Source: Pseudo-nitzschia pungens (Eukaryota; Bacillariophyta; Bacillariophyceae; Bacillariales; Bacillariaceae). Taken from it: DNA of 64,000 bases. The DNA lies in NCBI GenBank assembly GCA_037355855.1, contig CM074760.1, positions 5,510,501 to 5,574,500 on the forward strand, in the 5' to 3' direction. Positions 10,201-16,499 of this stretch are shown piece by piece; positions within the stretch are counted from its first letter, which is position 1; each line of letters starts with the position of its first letter. The notes beneath the pieces are model-generated. The model had not been told where the DNA came from. It saw only the letters and a list, made by a program, of their open reading frames with translations, and did no database searches. The position numbers and the translations under genes were made by a program.

Positions 10201-11103
10201 CAATACAAGAGCAGGCAAGCTAAATATGGAAAGCTTCCTCCCAAAGAAACGCCAGTCTCTCCCTTCGATGAAGTTCATGTCGATCTCATAGGCCCCTGGA
10301 AAATCACTGCTCAGAACAAGACGTACAACTTTAAGGCCCTCACCTGTATTGATCCAGTTACCAACCTACTTGAAATCATCCGGATCAGGGACAAGTCATC
10401 TCAGCACGTCTCTGATCAATTCAAGAACTGCTGGCTCTCCAGATATCCTAGACCAAACAGATGTATCCATGACAATGGCGGCGAGTTCTTAGGGGCTGAA
10501 TTCCAACTCACCCTACAGCAGTATGGAATACAATCAGTCCCTACAACAGTCAAGAACCCACAAGCGAACGCAATCTGTGAGCGCGTTCACCACACAGTAG
10601 CTGATATCCTACGAGTCCTGGTACATGTCAATCCTCCACAAGCAAACACCAGGGCCACTCAGCTCATGGACAACGCCCTAGCAACCTGTATGCATGCCTC
10701 TCGATGCGCAGTCAGCACCTCGCTACAAGCCTCTCCAGGATCCCTGGTATTCAACAGGGACATGATGATCGATCTGCCATTAACCTCCAATCTATTGGCA
10801 CTGAAACAGCTTAGGCAGCAAGGAATCAACAAAGCTCTGCTTCGGGACAACGCTAAGAGGATAGAACATACCTTCCGAATCAATGACAAGGTATGGTTAC
10901 AGGAACCTGATCCAGATAAGCTACAGCCTAGAAGAACAGGTCCCTTTCTTATCATCCAAGTGAATAACAATGGTACAGTCAAACTGCAGAAAACCCCTTC
11001 GGTAGCAGAAACAGTGAATATCCGGAAGTTAACTCCTTACAAAGAACCGGAAGCGGAGTCGAGGAACGAGTCAGAGTCACCGGCTATTCATTGGTCAACT
11101 TGA
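7201..11103 (+). CDS. Pol polyprotein of element B
   Basis: A 1,300-codon open frame following the gag stop in the same reading phase. It has no ATG at its beginning (first codon GTG), which fits expression as a Gag-Pol fusion. Domains in order: aspartic protease with LLDSGSSGTLI (Asp about 194), reverse transcriptase with YIDD at 547-550, RNase H from about 701 (YTDAS, TDHRNLTF), integrase zinc region (H-x4-H near 961, then CPDNC, one residue wider than the usual C-x2-C), and the integrase core with catalytic D1028, D1091 and E1127 (D-x35-E spacing). The C-terminal part contains an NVRKLTPY-like end typical of gypsy integrase tails. No stops or frameshifts are present. It ends 29 bp before the 3' LTR. 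Confidence 0.95.
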   Translation: MQQRSKGLQRPPKPAITLPPAPQALDASPAQLTGMTQGGDLPEKEGKEPTGRSIPVERSAKTATTAAKTIVRNILQDISNTDSNRNQSNRSKGTTDASSINVDKTAAATNRPLLSLARNWSTGTAKNLYCNPGNSKDYTRGGALEQNYLKLLSTTGNPVEPASNKSNVAPIVLTNIQYIQGIPLKARPLLALLDSGSSGTLINKRALPFGTIPIRSKYQMVTTTANGSFDTTEYVIMKNIKLQEFGNYTIDQQETRLFHSPNCKYDLILGRDFLHLAKINLLFKEGAVQWMDRTIPMKDTSLYHDNHTMLMEELEDAELFADNLSFANPYKSKVILDRAYEETDPSTVAKQQSHMSNAEQQQFQAILNKYPNVFNGELGKYPHKKISLKLKPGAKPIHKKPYPVAYKREDLFKRELQNLCNDGVLKRCTGPAEWAFPTFIVPKKDNRVRWVSDFRELNELLERRPYPIPRIQDIMNKRGKYTHFTKIDLSMQYYCFELDDASKKLCTIVTPYGCYEYQRLPMGVKVSPDVAQQLMEDILHDTDCTVYIDDIGIWTNGSFDLHMKTIYKILDRLNQNGLKCNPLKCGWAVQETDFLGYWMTPTAVKPWRKKIEAILHMDRPRTVTQVKSFLGAVGYYRDMWPRRSHVLAPLFDITGTPKKTPQAAAIKGKQRKAPSAFTWGPAQDKAFQEMKAMVAADALNTYPDLNKPFELYTDASDLQLGAAILQDGKPIAYWSKKLSDAQKNYTTTTEKELLAIVLCCKEYRKMLLGGVINVYTDHRNLTFRTLSVQRVLRWRLFLEEFGVNLTYIEGKKNVLADAFSRLPRMDPPTVGKKEALGKGTLIDFLKLEVPKQDEELFLAEFPNLFQHLCNDADQELYSCLLNNECLVNLPNNQDMECPVNYNKIYLHQQKDPTVKFKLQSKAFFYQELQGNNILCYANQANPDNWRIYIPSSLTNDTIKWYHLLLGHCGSTRLYKTIAARFYADNLSNLCKSYICPDNCIQYKSRQAKYGKLPPKETPVSPFDEVHVDLIGPWKITAQNKTYNFKALTCIDPVTNLLEIIRIRDKSSQHVSDQFKNCWLSRYPRPNRCIHDNGGEFLGAEFQLTLQQYGIQSVPTTVKNPQANAICERVHHTVADILRVLVHVNPPQANTRATQLMDNALATCMHASRCAVSTSLQASPGSLVFNRDMMIDLPLTSNLLALKQLRQQGINKALLRDNAKRIEHTFRINDKVWLQEPDPDKLQPRRTGPFLIIQVNNNGTVKLQKTPSVAETVNIRKLTPYKEPEAESRNESESPAIHWST

Positions 11104-11132
11104 AGCAGGCTTCGCTTAATCATGAGGCACTA

Positions 11133-11394
11133 TGTGACATGCTAGCGTAGGCAAACATGAATCACGATTAAATAATTAACCGAATCCCACATACGAGCTG
11201 ACCGGTGTTTGAATACAAATATTCAAACTGTACGCCGGGCGCTCCAGCAATGCATGTGCGCCGTTATTCAAATATGAGCACGGCGCGCGTTTGTATATTC
11301 AAACGTTCACACGAAAATCGTAACACTCGCTTAAGAGTTGAAACTTTAGTCACAATTTTATACTACTCCCAATTTTCTACCTTAGAGTGTAACA
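11133..11394 (+). repeat. 3' LTR of element B
   Basis: 262 bp, reading identical to the 5' LTR. It is followed by the second GTGGG target-duplication copy at 11395-11399, after which element A pol resumes at 11400. A 5-bp stem (GAAGC/GCTTC) lies at 11102-11113 just upstream. No strong polypurine tract is seen immediately before the LTR; the closest purine-rich run is near 11050-11076. Confidence 0.95.
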
Positions 11395-11399
11395 GTGGG

Positions 11400-12328
11400 A
11401 AAGGCTTCCTTTGGATGGCTGCATTCATTTTCCAGAAGTCCGTGAGGACCCGAATGTCCCCTGTCTTTTTGGGTTGACAAAAGGTAGGTGATGCCCATGG
11501 TGAATCGTCGTCGTGGGGGAGTTTCTCCAGGACTCCAATATCGCAGAGTCTAGTGATCTCCTTGCGAAGTGCTTGTTCAAAAGCATGGGGTACGGAGTAG
11601 TACCGCTGTCGGACCGGTTTGACTCCTGGTTGTAGTTCAATGGATACCGGTTCTATATTCTTCAGTAGTCCCAGACCTCCTCCAAAGAGTGTCGGGAATT
11701 TCTTCAGAGTTTTCTTTAAGGCTTCCTTGGATTCCGCAGTAATCTCCAGTTTGTTGACCATAGCGTCTATATCGACTTTGGAGTAGTCTGCGTCCAAGAT
11801 TTTGGCTTGCCTCTCTTCCTCCTGTTGGAGGATTGGACTTTGTGTGTTGGCAAAGAATACTGCTTCACATTTGTCCGGGTCCGCGAGCTCCCCCATTCCC
11901 TTCATGGGAATGGAGTCACCCTGCCATTCAATTGTTCGGGAGCTGCATTTTATATCCAGTCCCAGTTGTGCCATTAGGTCGGATCCTATGATCATGTCAT
12001 AGGGTACTTCCTCGTGGTGATGGTATTCATCCACTTGGAAGGTCCATTTAATGGTCTTGGAGTTTGAAAATTCTATCAACCTTAGTCCCACTGAAGCCGC
12101 AGACCTGGTTCTGAACTTGCCCCCATAGGTATTGTAGGTGACAGATCTTTGGTCTCGGTTCGTTAGTTGACTTCGGTCGACGAATCGTTGTAGTACAATG
12201 GATTTGGAGCAACCGGAGTCTAGTAGGCCCCGGAGCATCCTCCCCCTTCCCTTGTGGTCCAGTACCTCCACACAGACGTCTGCAAATCTATTGATGATGC
12301 GGGGTCCAGTGTGGATGGTATCAGCCAT
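11400..12328 (-). pseudogene. Element A pol, 5' part (protease and start of RT)
   Basis: The 5' part of element A pol, truncated by element B. It starts at ATG 12328, which directly follows the gag TGA (12329-12331) in the same phase. A retroviral-type aspartic protease has DSG at residues 37-39 (LLDSGCSKSIV) and a later IIGSDLMAQLGL segment. It then enters reverse transcriptase up to the conserved DFWKMN/KPFP region. It continues in phase at 5776 on the far side of the insertion. Reading on past 11400 enters the element B LTR and soon stops. Confidence 0.93.
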
Positions 12329-13759
12329 TCAGTTGTGGGATCCTTTCTTTTTGAAGGTTTTTCTGTACTTTCTTCGGTACTCTTTGAGTTCCCATTCGGA
12401 GATATCGATCTCGTCATCGGAGACTTCGTGGTCAGCTTGGGCCGTGGCCAGTACGTAAGAGTACTCGTGGTTTGATAGGTTCCTTCCCCAGTGGGGTTTG
12501 GAGTACTGCTCAGGATCTGAGTCTTCTTTTGCCACAAAATGCTCCTTGAGCAAGTTGATGGTTTCCCGGTCGAACTTCCCCTTCTTGGGGGGACCACCGG
12601 TTAGTTTCCAGCATTTGCCGGCGTGGACCTTGCCACAGGTCTTGCATAGCTGTTTGTTGCTGTTGTCCATAGGGCGCTTCTTTTTGCCAGGGGACTTGGC
12701 GTGTCCTCCCCCAGATGCGGCCTTGGGAGTTTTCTTGGTGACGCCGTTCTTCTTTTCGAGATCGGTGATGCGCTGTTGGAGTATTGCCTCCTTCCGGATG
12801 GTGGTTTCCAGATTTTCGAGCTTGTCGATAGTGGTGTTAAAGGATTGGGTGTAGAGGTCCCATCCAATGTGTTCCAACTTTTTGCGTTGGGAGTGGGTCA
12901 TGTTGGAGTCCAATATTTCCTTCAGTTCTCCTTGTGTGAAACTGGTTGGTGTTTCCACTTGGTCACTGCCACATTCCCAGAGACATTCTGGGAGGTAGCT
13001 TTGTAGTTCGGCCATTCGATTGGCCCAGGCTCTGATGCCATATTTGAGTTCCACTCGCATTCCTTGCATGAATCTGCGGAGGACGATATACGAGCGCTTG
13101 CCGTTTTGGTCATTGCCAAAGATTTTGAGCTTGAGGACATGCATGCATTCCTCCATGATATCCTTCCTGTACTCCTGGGATTGGTAGTACTGAGTGAGAG
13201 CGCTCGCGACCCTTTTCTTTGGGATTGGAGACTCGAGGTTGTCGGTCTCCGGTTCCTTGTCCGATCGCGCCGTAGCTGTGTCGGTTTTGTCGGCGGTTGG
13301 AGATTTCTCCTGTGCCTTCTCCTTGGAGGCTCCCGTGGGAGTTTCCGTGGCGTCTCGCCCCATCGATAGTAGGATGTTTGCTTGGTCCCGTTTCTCGATT
13401 TCCTGGATCTTTTTCTGTACGCGTCTGGTGTGGTGGACCTTGTGGGTCGGTTCGGCCAAGTAGGTCCGAGTGAGCGTCCGCTGGACAAGTGCTAGTGCTT
13501 CCCCAGAGAGGATTCTCTGTAGGACGTCCAGTTTCTGGTCTCCATGGAGTTTGTCATTGCCAGCAATTTTCTGGTCAAAGTCTCTCTTCCAGATGAGGAA
13601 GAGTTCTGGTCTCTCAGTACCACTGAGGACCTTCAGGTAGTCGCTGAATGCGATTCCACCCTGCTCGCTGTCTACGTTCATCTTGACGGTGGTGGCGTCT
13701 TCCGGCCAGTCCTCCCGTGTGATGTTAAAGGGCTTCAGTTTGGTTCCCTTGGTCGTCAT
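12329..13759 (-). CDS. Gag of element A
   Basis: 476-residue Gag-like protein. A predicted helical capsid region (about residues 150-330) is preceded by a charged Thr/Lys/Asp-rich linker. A zinc knuckle CKTCGKVHAGKC lies near residue 385 with spacing C-x2-C-x3-H-x3-C, shorter than the standard retroviral knuckle. The ATG at 13759 is the first in the frame. The frame ends in TGA, and the next codon is the pol ATG in the same phase. Expression of pol could therefore use stop readthrough or reinitiation. The frame is intact even though pol is interrupted. Confidence 0.85.
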   Translation of the reverse strand: MTTKGTKLKPFNITREDWPEDATTVKMNVDSEQGGIAFSDYLKVLSGTERPELFLIWKRDFDQKIAGNDKLHGDQKLDVLQRILSGEALALVQRTLTRTYLAEPTHKVHHTRRVQKKIQEIEKRDQANILLSMGRDATETPTGASKEKAQEKSPTADKTDTATARSDKEPETDNLESPIPKKRVASALTQYYQSQEYRKDIMEECMHVLKLKIFGNDQNGKRSYIVLRRFMQGMRVELKYGIRAWANRMAELQSYLPECLWECGSDQVETPTSFTQGELKEILDSNMTHSQRKKLEHIGWDLYTQSFNTTIDKLENLETTIRKEAILQQRITDLEKKNGVTKKTPKAASGGGHAKSPGKKKRPMDNSNKQLCKTCGKVHAGKCWKLTGGPPKKGKFDRETINLLKEHFVAKEDSDPEQYSKPHWGRNLSNHEYSYVLATAQADHEVSDDEIDISEWELKEYRRKYRKTFKKKGSHN

Positions 13760-14495
13760 GGTGGATTAATCAGTTTTTTATTAGGTTTAATTTAGTTACA
13801 CTATTTCTGTTATCTTTGCTGTTTGTGTTGAAATTGAGCAAGAATGATTGCTCAGTTCCTCCAGTTCTTTTTGCTGGATTTTGCACTGCTCTCGTGATAA
13901 CTCGTGTTATAACTGATTTTCCCCCCTGGTTTGTCCAGTGGTGGGAGTTGTTTCTCTCTTTAGTTCCCGGGAATCCTGTGGTTCCCCGGAGTTGTTTCTG
14001 TTTTTATTTTGTGGGATTCGATTCCCGTGGTTCTCCGGCGTTGCTTCTTTGTTAAGCGTTCACCGGGCCGGTCCCACTTCCCGTTGTCCCGTGGGATTAG
14101 TGGTGTTTGGGTATTCATTATATACCTTTCCGGATATCCGTATATTACGGTTTTGGTTGGCGTACGCTTTTCGGTCTGTCCATCCACTCAGAGTTGGTCC
14201 AATTAGTCCACTTGCTGAATTATGTGTCACTTTTTCAGTGTGTATTTTCGAATTTTTCGATTATTTCCTGTTGTCGACCATGGTCCTGTTTAGGTACTCA
14301 GGTGTCTCTGTTGCTGCTGTTGCTCCATCTAATGGTGCTGACAGTTGCTGGGGTCGGTCTTCCTGGTGCTGCAGACACTGGATATCCTTCTCCCTGCTTT
14401 GCTTCTCTGCGCCTCCATTTTTGGCAGTCTTTCGGTCTCGTCGGTCCTTTTCGATCGATCGGTCCCTTCCTGCTCACGGTCATCAGCGCTCAGCT
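13760..14495 (-). other. Element A 5' leader (untranslated)
   Basis: About 735 bp between the 5' LTR and gag in element A. It is T-rich on the plus strand, and no frame is supported. The plus-strand open frame at 13938-14498 runs antisense to the element and looks fortuitous. Confidence 0.7.
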
Positions 14496-14509
14496 TGATT
14501 TTAAAATCA
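14496..14509. other. Perfect palindrome abutting 5' LTR of element A
   Basis: TGATTTTAAAATCA, a 14-bp perfect palindrome touching the inner edge of the 5' LTR (LTR begins at 14510 on this strand). It occupies the primer-binding-site position, and no TGG-type tRNA complement is seen beside it. It parallels the 12-bp palindrome of element B. Confidence 0.8.
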
Positions 14510-14704
14510 TGCCATACCCCGGGTCTACTAGTGATTAGAATAGTAGTGATATGCAAATTGTGAGCTCTATCAGTTAGTCTATATGCTACAGTTCTAAGAG
14601 CCCTTTGGCAATCAGCGATTCTATCGGCTCCCCGATTGTTTTCTTTTATCCTTATCCTTAATCCAGTCCCGTGTGTACTCGTGACTGTATTCTGGTGCAC
14701 GGCA
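14510..14704 (-). repeat. 5' LTR of element A
   Basis: 195 bp matching 3210-3404 with one substitution. It is flanked outside by GTGTT at 14705-14709, the second target-duplication copy. Confidence 0.95.
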
Positions 14705-14709
14705 GTGTT

Positions 14710-15141
14710 GCGGTGCCAGTACGACATGCGTCTTGGGGATGTGTTTTGCTACGTAATTAGTACTACGTAATTACGAAATACTTCGTACGAAGTAATACGA
14801 AGTAACTTACCGTACAGTAATAGGATTACGGTGCGGAGGTTAAAGAGCTAAAATAGTCTCACTGACCAATCTGATCCATCCAATCAGAAAGCGCTGGGTA
14901 ACCTTAACTTGTAACTTCCTTCAACTTGCAGTTTTTTTACCTCTTTTGTTGAAAAAGAATTACGGACCCGACCAGAATGTACGAACCAGTACGAGTAAGA
15001 TACTCGTAATTACTACCACCCCGCTGCAGACCAAGGCCACACCACCATTCCTTGTTCGGGTCGGCAGGAAACGCACACCCAGATAAAGTTTACCGCAGGC
15101 CGATCTTCCGCCATTTTTTTTCGAAGTAAAAACGAGCCGCC
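14710..15141. other. Spacer between element A and the MULE
   Basis: About 430 bp with TACGTAATTACG and TACTTCGTA runs near 14750-14800 and GGTAACCTTAAC near 14898. No gene or RNA is recognised. It ends at the MULE target duplication. Confidence 0.6.
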
Positions 15142-15151
15142 CGCCCTCACC

Positions 15152-15214
15152 GGAGTTAAAACAGTATATAGTACATTACGATTTGAATTTTACTTTAGTT
15201 CGGTACAAAATTTG
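15152..15214 (+). repeat. Left terminal inverted repeat of MULE
   Basis: 63 bp starting GGAGTTAAAACAG and ending in ACAAAATTTG, matching the reverse complement of 30339-30401 with two mismatches. Preceded by CGCCCTCACC. Confidence 0.9.
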
Positions 15215-15448
15215 GCGACAAAAAAAGATTTACATGCGATCGGACATTTACGACACCACTCCTCACTGTAATTACTTTCCAGCAATCACTTCTTAAGTGT
15301 TTCAACCGCTGTTTCATATCCATTATCCAGCACGACCATTTATGTCTTTTCTCTTACTTTTTTGTCCACCTTCATTTTTTTCTTTGTTTTATGTATGTTG
15401 TCCTTTCACTGCATACCGGTAAAACAATTTTGACATCGTTATTACACC

Positions 15449-16331
15449 ATGATGATGTCCTCCACCAATCCACCGTCACGCGGTAAGTAGAACTCCCCTT
15501 GCCTTATTTTTTCCCCTCTGTCAGTTCACCTCGTTTCTCATTCATGTTCCGCTAGTGTCGATATTTGTCCACTTGGAACGCTTGCGACGCGCTAAGACAC
15601 AGTTTTTTTACATTTTACCGTATCGGGTGAACTCGCCGTCCTCTGTTATTCAAATTTTGGGGACTACTGGGAATGCCTACACTGTTGTCATCTCCTCCTG
15701 CTCCATTATCTGTTCATGTCCCGACGTTCAATGTGGAGCCTCTCCTGTTTACACTTGTAAACATGTCTTATTTTTGCTCACCGAGATTGGGTTTTCTCTC
15801 TCCCCCGGCGAATTCTCTCTCTCCATATTGACAATCTTGAATCGCCTTTCAAAACACCATTCTCCGCGAATACTCGATACCGAAACCTCTACCATGTGCT
15901 TTTCCTTGCTTCGAAAGCCGTGTGTTTATTGTCAAAAACCGACAATGAACTGCGCTATGTTCCTTTGTAACCAGTGTTACTCCTCATTCCACCATCACCA
16001 CATCGCCCTCCTGGATTCTGTCAATTGTCCTTTCTGTGGTAGCCTTTGGGCACCTATTTTTTCTGGTTGGGTCCACAATTATCGCAATCTATCCTCCGTT
16101 CTACTCTTTAATGGACACCGCCGACGTCCCCAACGTTGTGCTGATTCTAGGAGAAACTTGCCTTCGATTAAGTCTTCTAAAGCGAGTACTGTAATTAAAG
16201 TTCAACACCAATTATATCCCGGAGAAGACCCCGTTAGACATCCCCAGCATACGTCCACAACAAAATGCCACATTGTACCACCATCGCCATTGAGGACTCT
16301 AAATGACGGTTTTCCTTTTTCGGACAAATAA
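15449..16331 (+). CDS. SWIM zinc-finger and RING-like protein of MULE
   Basis: Proposed two-exon gene, join(15449..15482,15556..16331), about 269 residues. The 73-bp intron has GTAAGT and a pyrimidine-rich GCTAG acceptor. Without it the second exon has no ATG near its start. The protein carries a SWIM motif C-S-C-x12-C-K-H (at CSCPDVQ...TCKH), a fold that in canonical MULE transposases sits C-terminal to the catalytic core. It then has paired cysteines and histidines (CVYC, CNQC, FHHHH, CPFC) resembling a RING or related zinc domain. SWIM plus RING occurs in some ubiquitin ligases, but E3 activity here is only inference. It starts about 300 bp inside the left terminal repeat and is transcribed inward, the place of mudrB in MuDR, though no similarity to MURB is claimed. 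Confidence 0.7.
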
Positions 16332-16499
16332 ATTATTTCTACTATCGTGTTCATTTTCAATAATAAGACTATTTCGTTGTACCATCTTTATTGCTTTCCC
16401 TTATTTGGCCTTGTTATGGTTTTGGCGTATGGCGTCTTTCCTTTATGTTTACGCATCAATTTCTTTTTTTAAACAACGTCTTTGGCCTGTTTCGATTCT

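Larger units (their letters stand above)
5777..11394 (+). mobile_element. Complete Ty3/gypsy LTR retrotransposon B, nested in A
   Basis: A 5,618-bp intact element inserted in the pol gene of element A in opposite orientation. Two 262-bp LTRs (5777-6038 and 11133-11394) begin TGTGACATG and end GTGTAACA, and I see no difference between them. The 5-bp target duplication GTGGG is at 5772-5776 and 11395-11399. Gag (6181-7200) and pol (7201-11103) are both open and are separated only by one in-frame TGA. The pol order protease-RT-RNase H-integrase defines Ty3/gypsy. Identical LTRs, clean target duplication and open frames indicate a recent and possibly still mobile copy. No conventional tRNA primer site (TGG...) is visible after the 5' LTR. 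Confidence 0.96.
3210..14704 (-). mobile_element. Ty3/gypsy LTR retrotransposon A, split by element B
   Basis: A complete Ty3/gypsy-type element on the minus strand. LTRs of 195 bp lie at 3210-3404 and 14510-14704, start TGCC and end GGCA, and are flanked by the 5-bp target duplication GTGTT (3205-3209 and 14705-14709). In element order it has a leader, gag (13759-12329), then pol with protease, reverse transcriptase, RNase H and integrase. The pol frame is interrupted at 5776/11400 by element B. Without B the element is about 5.87 kb and its pol frame is continuous. The LTRs differ at one base (3331 G, 14631 C), so this copy is older than B. A purine-rich tract (GGAGGAG) just inside the 3' LTR is a candidate polypurine tract. 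Confidence 0.95.

Noticed and set aside
13938..14498. Gene of 186 codons in the element A leader
   Set aside because: It is antisense to the element, has no domain, and lies in the untranslated leader between LTR and gag.
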